Assembly: GCA_003019535.1 (NCBI GenBank)
Contig: NEXG01000006.1
Coordinates: forward strand, 38,525 to 102,524
DNA: 64,000 nt
Reading direction: 5' to 3'
Source: Candidatus Marsarchaeota G2 archaeon ECH_B_1
GTDB taxonomy: Archaea > Thermoproteota > Thermoprotei_A > Marsarchaeales > Marsarchaeaceae
The position numbers were made by a program, and so were the translations under genes. The notes beneath the pieces were generated by a model. The model was not told the origin of the DNA. It saw nothing but the letters and a program-made list of their open reading frames with translations, and did not search any database. Positions 1 to 12,394 of this stretch are shown here, one piece after another. The first letter of the stretch is position 1. Each line of letters starts with the position of its first letter.

Positions 1-2637
<2,637 letters not shown>

Positions 2638-2810
2638 CGACACTGGTCTAGTTGGCGTACCACACATCAACACACGGCTCACCGCGGCGCGCGCTCGCCG
2701 CACGCCGCTAACCCTTCGCCCACAACCCTTAGGGGTTGAGGGCTGCATATAGCTTTGAAGTGTCCGCCGCCAACACTAACCGGCTTCGACACCCATTCAG
2801 CCGCGTACTC
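2638..2810 (-). other. 16S-23S internal transcribed spacer without tRNA
   Basis: A 173-nt spacer between 16S and 23S. It contains no tRNA-Ala, unlike many euryarchaeal operons and like Crenarchaeota and Thaumarchaeota. The part next to 16S (2761-2803) is complementary to the 16S leader at 4331-4374, so it forms the 3' strand of the pre-16S processing stem. A GC-rich stretch at 2680-2735 can fold on itself and may be part of the pre-23S stem, whose other strand would be outside the window. Confidence 0.85.
2761..2803 (-). other. pre-16S processing stem, 3' arm
   Basis: The reverse complement of this segment matches 4331-4374 over almost its full length (shared blocks GGGTGTCGAAGC and GGCGGAC), so the two RNA segments can pair across the 16S. 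Archaeal pre-rRNA is cut at a bulge-helix-bulge in such stems by the tRNA-splicing endonuclease. The mismatched centre of this stem is a plausible site for that cut, which is inference. Confidence 0.8.
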
Positions 2811-4300
<1,490 letters not shown>

Positions 4301-4330
4301 TGTACGGTCGCCGCATTTAGCGACAGAATA

Positions 4331-4374
4331 CGGCTGGATTGGGGTGTCGAAGCATTCGGCTGTTGACGGCGGAC
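4331..4374 (-). other. pre-16S processing stem, 5' arm (leader)
   Basis: Leader sequence upstream of 16S that pairs with 2761-2803 in the spacer. Together they form a helix of about 40 bp enclosing the 16S, with internal mismatches in the middle. It begins about 30 nt before the mature 16S 5' end. Confidence 0.8.
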
Positions 4375-4528
4375 GTCGGGCAAGATCTTTAGAGGTCAAG
4401 CCCCCATTACGCAAACTTCCATCTTCATAGATGTACCCACGGGTTGGATGGCAACCATTCACAGCGGGGCGGAGCCCTTACTCAATGGTTGCACCGCCAC
4501 CCAGGGCGCATCCAAATATTGGTCAACA

Positions 4529-4542
4529 CGGAAATATAAGCA
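4529..4542 (-). promoter_or_regulatory. rRNA operon TATA box
   Basis: On the minus strand this reads GTGCTTATATTTCC, a good archaeal TATA element. Transcription would begin about 25 nt downstream, near 4505, giving a leader of about 200 nt before 16S that contains the processing stem. No other strong TATA element is visible between 4380 and 4800 on this strand. Region 4545-4830 otherwise holds nothing I can assign. Confidence 0.55.
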
Positions 4543-4880
4543 CTTCTATGGCTCACCCAGCCCTACACATCTGATATTAATCGTCACGCGTCACGGGTGT
4601 AAATTAGTATATTTGTATTAGGCTGTAAATTTCGGAGAGTATCGCGTTGGGTTGAGGTAGAGTTTCCGCGGCAGCCGGGGGCATTAAAGAGTGTGTTTTC
4701 ATGAAACGCGAAGACTATAACCCTGTGGGGATCGGGGTTTGGGTGGGCGCATTTTGGGTTTGGGGAGTATTGATGCCGCCATCATAATGGCTCTTCAAGT
4801 TGGTGTGGTTGCCCCCAGATTGTTTTTGACCCAAGGTTTATAACAGCCTTTGACAGTTCAATATATTAGGTGAATGTGTA

Positions 4881-4994
4881 TTGGGTGGTAGACAGAAGTC
4901 AACGCTTCTAGAGGAGATATTTAAGAAGAATCAGTCGCAGAAGCAGGAGGCACCCCAGCAGGGTAAGTCCTCCGAGAAGGAGAAAAAGCAGTGA
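4881..4994 (+). CDS. small basic protein resembling the N-terminal tail of ribosomal protein S25e
   Basis: A 37-residue ORF starting at TTG with a Shine-Dalgarno (AGGTGA, 4869-4874) 6 nt before it. A TATA-like TTTATAAC lies about 45 nt upstream, so it looks like a real translated gene. The sequence is lysine- and glutamine-rich, starts MGGRQKSTL and ends KEKKQ. Archaeal S25e proteins start with a similar MGG-K/R-K basic tail, but the winged-helix body of S25e is absent and no continuation exists in another frame. It may be a degenerate or detached S25e tail or an unrelated peptide. It is followed by the beta-CASP gene. Confidence 0.5.
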   Translation: MGGRQKSTLLEEIFKKNQSQKQEAPQQGKSSEKEKKQ

Positions 4995-5069
4995 ATTGGG
5001 TGGTTCGGCTTTAAGGTTGCTATATTTTATTCCGATTACAATGTTTGATTTTGGGTGGATTGATTAGTT

Positions 5070-6338
5070 ATGAGTAGTGTTAAGATTAGGTTCCTTGGTG
5101 GAGCGCTTGAAGTTGGGAAGGAGGGTGTGCTTGTATCCAACAGTTCGCACACCGTTCTTCTAGATTATGGGAGCACTGTGTCGGATGATAATCCGAAGTT
5201 CCCGGAGCATGTGCGGCCCACGGAGGTGGATGCGGCTGTTTTATCGCACGCCCACCTTGACCACTCGGGTGCTTTACCCTACCTCTATATTAATAATGGG
5301 CCTGAAGTGTTCCTGACGGAGCCGACTCTCGAGCTTGGCAGATTGCTGCTTAGGGATTTCCTTAACATCTCGGGTGAGAGGCTGCCGTACGAGTTTGTTG
5401 AAGTTGAGAAGATGAGTGGCAGAGCCACGCTTGTGGGCTACGGTGACAGGGTTTCACGCGGAGGGTTTGAGATGAGCTTCTTGAACGCTGGCCACATACC
5501 GGGTAGCATGATGACTTCGCTCAGTATTGATTCGAAGAGGATTCTGTTTACGGGTGACTTCAACATGCTTGACACGAGGCTCCTCAAGGGCGCTGAAACT
5601 GTGAGTGAGGAGTATGATGCTGTGATAATGGAGGGCACATACTCCAATAAGGACCATGCCGATAGGCATGATATGGAGATGGAGCTTGTGGCCGCATGTA
5701 ACCAGATAGTGGAGGAAGGTGGAACAGTGCTTATACCCGCCTTCTCTGTCGGTAGATCCCATGAAGTGGTGGCCTCGCTTCGCGCTAACGGATTCAAACA
5801 CCAGATACACTTGGATGGTATGGCACGTGAGGCCGCGGAGATAATACTTAGGCACCCCACCTATCTGCGTGACCACTCCGAGGTGGAGCGGGCGCTTAAC
5901 TCTGTGGATTGGATTGATGGTTGGGGTTCGCGTAAAAAGGCTGTGAGGACACCAGGCGTCGTTGTTTCCCCCGCGGGTATGTTGAGGGGTGGCGCCGCGG
6001 CGTTCTATATGGAGCGTGTGGCCTTCGAAAAGAAGAACGGCGTGTTTCTAGTGAGCTACCAAGCTGTGAACACTCCGGGGAGAATGCTCATCGAAAGCGG
6101 TAAGCTCCCCTTCAGGGGTAAGCTGAGAAGCGTTGAAGCAAAGGTTCAGTCGTTCGACTTCTCTTCACACGCAGGCAAATCCCATCTAGTGAAGTTCATA
6201 CAGGCTCTAGGCGGCACACCGAAGGTTTACCTTGTACACGGCGAGGCGGAATCTCTGAGGTCATTCGCCCAGGAGATGACGCAGAAGAGTGGTGTACCCG
6301 TGCACGCTCCAAGTATTGGGGAGATCGTTGAGGTTTAG
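5070..6338 (+). CDS. beta-CASP metallo-beta-lactamase ribonuclease (aCPSF2-like)
   Basis: A 422-residue zinc-dependent nuclease of the CPSF73/aCPSF family, expected to act on RNA in the cytoplasm. The metal-binding signature HAHLDHSG is at residues 60-67 (H60, H62, D64, H65). NAGHIPGS near 137 supplies a further histidine, and FTGDF near 160 the bridging aspartate. A beta-CASP domain follows, with the C-terminal SSHA and LVHGE motifs typical of the family. It lacks the N-terminal KH domains of aCPSF1, so aCPSF2 or an RNase J-like role fits best. ATG is the only sensible start. It stands alone before tRNA-Pro. Confidence 0.88.
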   Translation: MSSVKIRFLGGALEVGKEGVLVSNSSHTVLLDYGSTVSDDNPKFPEHVRPTEVDAAVLSHAHLDHSGALPYLYINNGPEVFLTEPTLELGRLLLRDFLNISGERLPYEFVEVEKMSGRATLVGYGDRVSRGGFEMSFLNAGHIPGSMMTSLSIDSKRILFTGDFNMLDTRLLKGAETVSEEYDAVIMEGTYSNKDHADRHDMEMELVAACNQIVEEGGTVLIPAFSVGRSHEVVASLRANGFKHQIHLDGMAREAAEIILRHPTYLRDHSEVERALNSVDWIDGWGSRKKAVRTPGVVVSPAGMLRGGAAAFYMERVAFEKKNGVFLVSYQAVNTPGRMLIESGKLPFRGKLRSVEAKVQSFDFSSHAGKSHLVKFIQALGGTPKVYLVHGEAESLRSFAQEMTQKSGVPVHAPSIGEIVEV

Positions 6339-6391
6339 ACGGCCTCGTATTAGTAGCTAAGTTTAAAACACACTGGTTGAGCACTATCTTC

Positions 6392-6464
6392 GGGGCTGTC
6401 GGCTAGTCTGGTAGGCTGCGAGCCTTGGGCGCTCGCGACTAGGGTTCAAATCCCTGCAGCCCCA
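6392..6464 (+). tRNA. tRNA-Pro(TGG)
   Basis: The acceptor GGGGCTG pairs with CAGCCCC, with discriminator A at 6464. The anticodon arm GCGAGC-CTTGGGC-GCTCGC gives anticodon TGG. The T arm AGGGTTCAAATCCCT is canonical. There is no intron and no encoded CCA. Confidence 0.93.
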
Positions 6465-6516
6465 CTGATCCGCGTAGTTAGGGGGTTTGCGGAGGCTCTC
6501 CCCCATGTGATAAACA

Positions 6517-7266
6517 ATGTTGTTCCTCTCTTGGAACGTGAACGGTTTAAGGAGCGCTCTGAGTAAGGGTCTACTTTACGTTGTGCGCTCAGCTGACTAT
6601 GATGCGGTGCTCCTCCAAGAAATTAAGGCGGACACCGTGCCACTCGAGCTCTCAACTTTGGGGTACGAGTGCTTCATATACCCTGCGAGGAGGAGGGGGT
6701 ACAGCGGTACGCTGCCGCTTGTGAAGCTCAAGCCTCTTTCAGTCAGCATGGGTATCGGTGTTAGGGAGTTCGATGAAGAGGGGAGGGTGATAACGCTCGA
6801 GTACCCCGAGTTCTACCTTGTGAACGCCTATTTCCCAAACGCCCAACGCGGCCTTACCAGGCTTGAGTACAAGCTGAGATTCAACAGCAAATTCGAAGAA
6901 TACGCGCAGAGCCTGAGGAAGAGGAAGCCCCTAGTTATCTGCGGTGACTTTAACGTGGCGCACACGGAGCTAGACATCGCAAGACCTAAGGACAATGTGA
7001 ACAACGCGGGTTTCACGAAGGAGGAGAGAGACTGGATGACACGCTTCCTATCCCTCGGCTACTTGGACACCTTCAGGCTCTTCGTTAAAGAGGGTGGCCA
7101 CTACACCTGGTGGACTTACAGATTCAACGCCCGAGAGAAGAACATAGGCTGGCGAATAGATTACTTCGTGGTCTCAGAGGAGCTAAGAAGCAGGGTTGTA
7201 AACGCGGGAATCCTTGGTAGCCTACGGGGCTCAGACCATGCGCCCGTGTTCCTCGAACTCAGATAA
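6517..7266 (+). CDS. xthA: exodeoxyribonuclease III / AP endonuclease
   Basis: A 249-residue member of the exonuclease III (EEP) family, acting in base excision repair by cutting at abasic sites. Family motifs are visible: the SWNVNGLR start, LLQEIK (metal-binding Glu) near 33-38, NAYFPNAQ near 104, GDFNVAHTELDIARP near 143, WRIDYF near 212 and the final SDHAPVF with the catalytic Asp-His pair. The length is normal for the family. It is a single gene between tRNA-Pro and a short hypothetical ORF. EndoQ at 51.4 kb offers a second repair endonuclease. Confidence 0.95.
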   Translation: MLFLSWNVNGLRSALSKGLLYVVRSADYDAVLLQEIKADTVPLELSTLGYECFIYPARRRGYSGTLPLVKLKPLSVSMGIGVREFDEEGRVITLEYPEFYLVNAYFPNAQRGLTRLEYKLRFNSKFEEYAQSLRKRKPLVICGDFNVAHTELDIARPKDNVNNAGFTKEERDWMTRFLSLGYLDTFRLFVKEGGHYTWWTYRFNAREKNIGWRIDYFVVSEELRSRVVNAGILGSLRGSDHAPVFLELR

Positions 7267-7450
7267 TCCGAGAAAATCATGGCTAGCTAAACCGACCAAC
7301 TACACAGTGATATGCTTTAGTTCGGACCGCGGGTATGCCGCTAGACCGAGTCACGGTTTATATCGGTTTTCGTGTTTACGCGTTTTTGGATTTAGGAAAT
7401 GTGAATCATCGAAAGATACATAACTAGGTGAACCTATATTATAGATTAAT

Positions 7451-7765
7451 TTGACTACTATAATTCGGCGAAACAATGGGAGATCGAATGGCTTTAGAGG
7501 GGAAACAGGTGTAAGTCTTACCTCAGACACACAGGGTGTGCCCTTTGAGCGTGTGCATCGTGGGCTCTCATCCATCCTCGGGGAAGCCGCGGCGTGGGTG
7601 GTTTTAAAGCAAATATTCCCCGCATACAAGGGCGGTGAACGCCTCGACGAGGAGGACTTCAAGGTTTTAAAGTTCGGCCTTGCGGGGCTCTTCGGGGATG
7701 CTGGAGTCATGCTCTACGGGCAGGTCGCCAAACACGACAGGCGACCTAGGGTAAGAGGGCGCTGA
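7451..7765 (+). CDS. hypothetical protein
   Basis: A 104-residue ORF that I do not recognise. Its TTG start lies only about 15 nt after a TATA-like element (CTATATTATAG, about 7434-7444), so the true start may be a GTG at 7538 or 7553, giving a product of about 70-75 residues. The last 60 residues form a predicted helical region (alanine/tryptophan/valine-rich, then GERLDEEDFK) followed by a basic tail HDRRPRVRGR. There are no metal-binding or membrane signatures. The ORF is isolated from its neighbours and may be lineage-specific. Confidence 0.45.
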   Translation: MTTIIRRNNGRSNGFRGETGVSLTSDTQGVPFERVHRGLSSILGEAAAWVVLKQIFPAYKGGERLDEEDFKVLKFGLAGLFGDAGVMLYGQVAKHDRRPRVRGR

Positions 7766-8181
7766 GGGCGTATACCAGACACCCGTACACCATATACCAA
7801 AGTATTTATCCGCCCGACGAGGAATCAAGCCATTCGGTGAAGTAAGAATTCCAAACCACTCCCCGCCGTGCAAATCAACTTAATTCGGCAGCAGGTGATT
7901 CGGTGCGGGGGCTAAAATTCATAGCCATCCGTGTACCCACCAAGTCCGACATGTGCAGTGGTGACCGTGCAACCCTAGTGTGCATATAGTGTGAACTCCC
8001 GCATTAGCCATGCGTAACCATTGATCCCTGGTGCGACCAGCCCACACATTTGAACTTTTCAGATAGACACACCCGCAGGGAGTGTGGGGTTTTGGAAAAT
8101 GTGTGTAGACACCTACTGGTGTGCGGTATAAGCGGTTATCGGCGGATTATCTTTATCTTTGTGGTGTGTGATTCTGGTTTT
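7766..8181. other. intergenic region before HMG-CoA reductase
   Basis: 416 bp without a convincing ORF or RNA gene. The only assignable signal is a weak TATA-like stretch (ATCTTTATCTTTG, about 8149-8161) about 26 nt before the HMG-CoA reductase ATG, consistent with a leaderless transcript. Confidence 0.4.
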
Positions 8182-9420
8182 ATGGATGAGTTCGACGAAA
8201 TGGTTGCGCAGGCGATCGAGAAGGGCGTCTCATTGAGCAGGCTGAAGGCCTATTTTTCTCTTGCAAGTGAGTCGGATACTGCTAGGCTGAGGGCGGCTGT
8301 GCTTGAAAGGAAGATGGGTGTTGATCTTAGCAGTGTTAAATCTTTAAAGCTTGATTTTGATGTGCTGGTGGGTAGGAATATTGAGAACCCAGTCGGCGGG
8401 GTTGTCCTACCAGTCGGTGTTGTGGGTCCCCTCTTGGTGGACGGCTCCTTCAGGAAGGCTGAGGTGTTCCTCCCCCTTGCCACAACGGAGGGAGCGCTGG
8501 TCGCCTCGGCTAACAGGGGTGCGAAGGCAACCTATCTGAGTGGTGGGGTGAAGGCTAGGGTGATTGGGGATAGGATGACGCGTGCCCCTGTGTTCAGGAC
8601 TGAGTCGATTGATGAGAGCGTGAGACTCCGAGAGTGGGTGGAGACCAACTTCGATGAGCTCAGGAGGATCGCCTCATCGACAACAAAGCATGGGAGACTC
8701 GAGGGCGCCAAGTGCTTTATTGTGGGTACAAACGTGTTCGTCAGGTTCTCCTACTCGACGGGTGACGCCATGGGTATGAACATGGTCACCATAGCCACCG
8801 ATAGGGTGGCTGAATACATTGAGAAGGAGACGGGTGCTAAGCTAGTGGCGTTGAGTGGTAACGTGTGCTCGGATAAGAAGCCCGCGTATATAAACACGTT
8901 GATGGGTAGGGGTAAGAGCGTTGTTGCGGAGTGCACCCTGCCTAGAGAGGTGCTCTCAGGGGTGCTTAGGACAACCGCTGAGGAGATAAATGAGATAAAT
9001 GTGCGCAAAAACATGCTGGGCAGCTCTGTGGGTGGCTCCCTTGCGCAGAACGCTCACTTCGCCAACATCGTCGCAGCTAGCTTTATCGCTATGGGTCAAG
9101 ACGCGGCGCAGGTTGTAGAGTCAAGTCAAGGCTTCTGCTTCACTGAGGTAAGGAGTGGGGGTGACCTATACTTCTCCGTTACACTTCCAAGCCTAGAGGT
9201 GGGCGCAGTGGGGGGTGGGACAAAGCTTGAAACCCAGCGGGAGCTACTCTCACTGACGGGTGTATTCAGCGTGGAGGAAGGGATGAGGTCTAAGTGGCTA
9301 GCCGAGGTGATAGCCGCGGGCGTGCTCTCAGGCGAACTATCCCTCCTCGCAGCCATGGCTTCAGATGAGCTGGCTGGCTCACACAGCAGACTAGGCAGGG
9401 GAGGAGAAGCTAAAGGTTAG
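8182..9420 (+). CDS. hmgA: hydroxymethylglutaryl-CoA reductase (class I, NADPH)
   Basis: Converts HMG-CoA to mevalonate, the committed step to the isoprenoid chains of archaeal membrane lipids. All four catalytic elements can be seen: Glu in ATTEGA, Lys in SGNVCSDKKP, Asp in GQDAAQ and a C-terminal histidine in the LAGSHSRLG region. DAMGMNM matches the NADPH-binding loop. The product has 412 residues, normal for archaeal class I enzymes. A longer reading frame extends upstream to 8050, but those residues do not resemble the family, and the ATG at 8182 sits about 26 nt after a TATA-like stretch. The 3' end overlaps the convergent pilus gene by 30 bp. Confidence 0.96.
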   Translation: MDEFDEMVAQAIEKGVSLSRLKAYFSLASESDTARLRAAVLERKMGVDLSSVKSLKLDFDVLVGRNIENPVGGVVLPVGVVGPLLVDGSFRKAEVFLPLATTEGALVASANRGAKATYLSGGVKARVIGDRMTRAPVFRTESIDESVRLREWVETNFDELRRIASSTTKHGRLEGAKCFIVGTNVFVRFSYSTGDAMGMNMVTIATDRVAEYIEKETGAKLVALSGNVCSDKKPAYINTLMGRGKSVVAECTLPREVLSGVLRTTAEEINEINVRKNMLGSSVGGSLAQNAHFANIVAASFIAMGQDAAQVVESSQGFCFTEVRSGGDLYFSVTLPSLEVGAVGGGTKLETQRELLSLTGVFSVEEGMRSKWLAEVIAAGVLSGELSLLAAMASDELAGSHSRLGRGGEAKG

Positions 9421-10113
9421 GTTGGGTAGAACCTTATACAGGGTTTCACTCCCAAGGTAGATGGGGCAGGTCTGATAGTATATTTTGAGGTAGCAATCCG
9501 TCAGGTCTAGATTAACTGTTGAGGTTTGACCAATGTTTTCAAGTGTGAGCGTCCCCGACACACCCTGGAGCTGCCCGATGAACGCGTACACCGCATCCTC
9601 TACTCTGGTAGATGAGGAGTTGTTGGGTAGCCCAGCGACCACGCCGAGGAGCTCCTGCGCTATATAGTAGCGTATGGGTGGCGTAACTGTGTAGGTATAG
9701 TTGATGAGCGCCCGCTCAGAAGGCAGGTAGATTGTGGCATCCACTGCGAATAGTGGGAAGCTGGCGGGGGGCTCGGAGTAGTCCACCTGAAAGTTGTAGA
9801 GCGTTAGGCTCACAGTGGCGGCATTCACATGGAACACCACATACCGCCCACCTCTTAGGTTGAAGGCTAGGTTTTGAAGTAGGGAGGCGTAGGATTTGTT
9901 GTCAAGTGTGTAGGATTGGCTGGTTAGGTAGGCTTGGGTGTAGTGGTATATGAGCCACTCTTCGTATGCCTTTGAGGAGGAGAGCAATAGTGGCGTGGGC
10001 GGCGAGAAGCTGGGCATCCCCGCGGGCGCCGCGAAACCAACCGAGAGAGCCACGATTAGCACAGCCATCGTGACAAGGCTGAGGGTGGTTACCAGAGCAC
10101 GCCTAGCTCCCAA
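9391..10113 (-). CDS. secreted or membrane-anchored protein of the pilus locus
   Basis: 240 residues with one N-terminal hydrophobic segment (about residues 8-30, ending AAPAG) and an extracytoplasmic serine/threonine/tyrosine-rich body of about 200 residues containing two cysteines in its last 40 residues. I know no family for the body. It is the last gene of a four-gene minus-strand operon (10919 to 9391) and overlaps the preceding gene by 11 bp. The operon diverges from a secretion ATPase and TadC-like gene. By context it is a surface or minor pilin-like component of the same machine. Confidence 0.7.
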   Translation of the reverse strand: MGARRALVTTLSLVTMAVLIVALSVGFAAPAGMPSFSPPTPLLLSSSKAYEEWLIYHYTQAYLTSQSYTLDNKSYASLLQNLAFNLRGGRYVVFHVNAATVSLTLYNFQVDYSEPPASFPLFAVDATIYLPSERALINYTYTVTPPIRYYIAQELLGVVAGLPNNSSSTRVEDAVYAFIGQLQGVSGTLTLENIGQTSTVNLDLTDCYLKIYYQTCPIYLGSETLYKVLPNLTFSFSSPA

Positions 10114-10360
10114 ACCATACCACCATACTCGATGGGCTGATGCTTAGGTTAACACCCTCGGAGGCGGAGCGCGCGGGGAGGCCTGGTGCGCACGACTCCT
10201 GCGTGCAGGATGCGAAAAGTGTGTAAAGCTTCTGGGCGGCCTGCGCCTGCTCTGTGTGCAGGTGCTCGTAGGACGTCGAGGCTCCCGTGAGGGCTAGTGT
10301 TGAGGCTAGGAGCAGCATCACGGCGAAGGCCGCCAACATTAGGTCGGTGTACACAATCAT
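10103..10360 (-). CDS. small membrane protein of the pilus locus (pilin-like)
   Basis: 85 residues. An N-terminal hydrophobic helix (about residues 7-25, LMLAAFAVMLLLASTLALTG) is followed by a soluble part with two cysteines (about 51 and 57) that could form a disulphide outside the cell. Its ATG overlaps the stop of the upstream 55-residue gene (ATGA), so the two are translationally coupled. The shape (short N-terminus, one helix, short ectodomain) suits a minor pilin, but there is no clear class III signal peptidase site. Confidence 0.72.
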   Translation of the reverse strand: MIVYTDLMLAAFAVMLLLASTLALTGASTSYEHLHTEQAQAAQKLYTLFASCTQESCAPGLPARSASEGVNLSISPSSMVVWFGS

Positions 10361-10524
10361 AGGATAACAGGCCTCCAGTTCTGCGCGTCTCCAAGATAGT
10401 TAAAGAATTGGAGCACCGTCTTAATGATCTGGTGGGTGTAGTTAACACTGAACACACCCATCGTCACCATGAGTGCGATCGCTAGAACCGCGGCCATGTA
10501 CTCTAGGAGGCTCGCCAAGAGCAC
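10357..10524 (-). CDS. 55-residue membrane protein of the pilus locus
   Basis: A short gene with a GTG start at 10524, preceded by the strong Shine-Dalgarno AGGAGG with a 4-nt gap. The product begins MLLASLLEYMAAVLAIALMV and has one hydrophobic helix and a short polar tail ending NWRPVIL. It overlaps the upstream gene by 22 bp and its stop overlaps the ATG of the next gene (ATGA), so it fills the gap between two operon members exactly. Function unknown, presumably a minor pilin or pilus membrane factor. Confidence 0.72.
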   Translation of the reverse strand: MLLASLLEYMAAVLAIALMVTMGVFSVNYTHQIIKTVLQFFNYLGDAQNWRPVIL

Positions 10525-10919
10525 AACGCCTCCTCTACGTTGACTATGTAGACTCCGCCAGCAGTGTAGCGGATGTTAAGGCAGGTCGGGTTTGTGGTGT
10601 TGGCGGCGTACACGCTGAATGGGTAGTTCTCGGTGTAGGTTGTGCCGTTCACATGGATTCTTAGCGTTGTTCCCGACGCCTCTAACCAAGCTGTGTCAGC
10701 CGGGGGGGCAACAAGCGTGTTAACCCTGTCAGTCCACGCGTAGCCCACGAAGTCGAAGAAGTACGCTAGCTTCTCTTGGCCCACCACCCTTGCTTGAATC
10801 TTAAGGAAACCCCCCAGTGCGGCCACGCTGCTTGAGACCACGAGTCCACCCACTATTATGAGTAGGAAGAGCACGAGTTGTTCGGATAAGAGTTCTGCTG
10901 GCATCGAGTAAATATTCAA
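10503..10919 (-). CDS. pilin-like membrane protein, first gene of the minus-strand pilus operon
   Basis: 138 residues with an N-terminal hydrophobic helix (about residues 14-36, LVLFLLIIVGGLVVSSSVAAL), then an ectodomain with two cysteines near 119 and 133. The start codon lies only 11 bp from the start of the divergent ATPase gene, so the operons share a promoter region. The layout resembles archaeal type IV pilin-like or TadE-like proteins. I cannot assign a precise family. Confidence 0.72.
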   Translation of the reverse strand: MNIYSMPAELLSEQLVLFLLIIVGGLVVSSSVAALGGFLKIQARVVGQEKLAYFFDFVGYAWTDRVNTLVAPPADTAWLEASGTTLRIHVNGTTYTENYPFSVYAANTTNPTCLNIRYTAGGVYIVNVEEALCSWRAS

Positions 10920-10930
10920 CTATTTGTTTT

Positions 10931-12394
10931 ATGCTAGTTGACTATCAAGCTGAGGTGGGTTTCGCGATCATAACCGTTGGCTGGCCGGGTAGCAGCGTGG
11001 TATTCGTGGATGATCCCAAGCAGGCCGAGGGTGTTAAGGCGGAGGCTGGGGGGGAGGTTTGCTTTGTTGGTGTGAAGAACACCTTAACACTGGATGGCGA
11101 CATCCTGAGGAGGGCTCGTTTCCCGATGGGTAGACGTGTGGCCGAGTACGCTGTGGGCCCACTCGCCGTTAATATCTACGCTGAGCCTTGGCCTAGCTAT
11201 AGGTGGACTCCAAGCGTGGACACATCACGCATAAATAGTGTATGCTCGAAGCTGACTCAACTCAAAGTTAGGGTGGGTGGCCCCGCGAACCTCTTTCGCC
11301 AAATATTTGATGAGCTAAACACGCGGGCGCTGAAGTTGCTCGCCGAGGCTGGGGTGGACAAATGGGTTGAGGAGACCGCTACACTATGCGCGCTCTCAGC
11401 GCTCGGCTTAACACCCATAGCCCCCCTACTCCTAGATGAGGGGGTAGAGGAGGTTTACCTAGATAGGCCTGGAGCGCTATGCTACCTTGACCAAACGCGT
11501 TACGGTAGACTCTGGTACCCCTACGTGGTTGGTAGATACACCCTCCAGAGGCTTGGATTATACACCGAGCTATCGGTGAGCGGGGCACTCAGCTACGCAT
11601 CCAACAGTGTTAAGGGGTATATTCAGACGGGTAAACTGAGTCTACGTGTCAGCGTGGACTCAGAGCCGCTCGCCGCCGACGGCGGCAGCTGTGTTATAAG
11701 GAAGCTATACCACTCAAAGTGGACGCTGGACCAGCTAATACGTAACGGCACCCTGAGCGCTGAGGTGGCCGCGCTGCTTGTGGGCGCCGTGAGGACGGGC
11801 TACTCACTACTCGTGTGCGGCCTGCCTAGGAGCGGTAAGACAACACTGTGTAACGCCATACTCGAACACCTCCCAGCTGAGTGGAGGAAGCTATACATCG
11901 AGGACGTGCTTGAGACAGAGTCGCCCAGCGCGGAGGACAGAGTTGTGCGCTACTCTACAGACTCGGGTTTCAACACCGATAAACTACTCGAAGTCACAAA
12001 GAGCCTGCACAGGTCGCCCGACCTCGTCTTCGTGGGCGAGCTTCAAACAAAGCAGCAGACACTTGCGGCCGCCATGCTTATGGCGGTGGGTATCCCCTGC
12101 ATACAGACCGTTCACGCGACCAGCCTAGAGGGGTTACTGAATAGGTGGAGGAACATCTACGGTATGAGACTCGACATTAGGTCGCCGCTATTAGCTGTCT
12201 TTATAGATCACCGTGAGGGCCGCAGGGTTGTGCGAAAAGTTGTCTACACCAAGTTCTCCGAGAACTCCGGCATGGAGTCATTGACCATATACTCGGATGG
12301 AGCAATCGATCGGCTGAGGTTGGCTGAGGGGGGCCTTGAGGGGGCGTACATAGAGGGGGTCAGGGCTCTTGGACTCACTGAGTTACCATCTTAG
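10931..12394 (+). CDS. type II/IV secretion system ATPase (VirB11/GspE/TadA family)
   Basis: A 487-residue hexameric motor ATPase for pilus assembly at the inner face of the membrane. The C-terminal half has Walker A GLPRSGKTT near residue 297, an aspartate-box-like LYIEDVLE near 323, Walker B-like DLVFVGEL near 365 and the histidine box TVHATS near 396. The N-terminal 250 residues are a divergent sensor region. It starts the plus-strand operon, and its end overlaps the TadC-like gene by 26 bp, the usual motor and platform pair of archaeal pili and archaella. Confidence 0.9.
   Translation: MLVDYQAEVGFAIITVGWPGSSVVFVDDPKQAEGVKAEAGGEVCFVGVKNTLTLDGDILRRARFPMGRRVAEYAVGPLAVNIYAEPWPSYRWTPSVDTSRINSVCSKLTQLKVRVGGPANLFRQIFDELNTRALKLLAEAGVDKWVEETATLCALSALGLTPIAPLLLDEGVEEVYLDRPGALCYLDQTRYGRLWYPYVVGRYTLQRLGLYTELSVSGALSYASNSVKGYIQTGKLSLRVSVDSEPLAADGGSCVIRKLYHSKWTLDQLIRNGTLSAEVAALLVGAVRTGYSLLVCGLPRSGKTTLCNAILEHLPAEWRKLYIEDVLETESPSAEDRVVRYSTDSGFNTDKLLEVTKSLHRSPDLVFVGELQTKQQTLAAAMLMAVGIPCIQTVHATSLEGLLNRWRNIYGMRLDIRSPLLAVFIDHREGRRVVRKVVYTKFSENSGMESLTIYSDGAIDRLRLAEGGLEGAYIEGVRALGLTELPS

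Noticed and set aside
4699..4785. 28-codon ORF starting MKREDYNPVG before the small basic gene
   Set aside because: No promoter or ribosome-binding site and no similarity. Hydrophobic content could arise from GT-rich DNA.
10149..10457. Minus-strand 102-residue ORF in the pilus locus
   Set aside because: It runs across two well-supported overlapping membrane genes in another frame and has no hydrophobic helix of its own.
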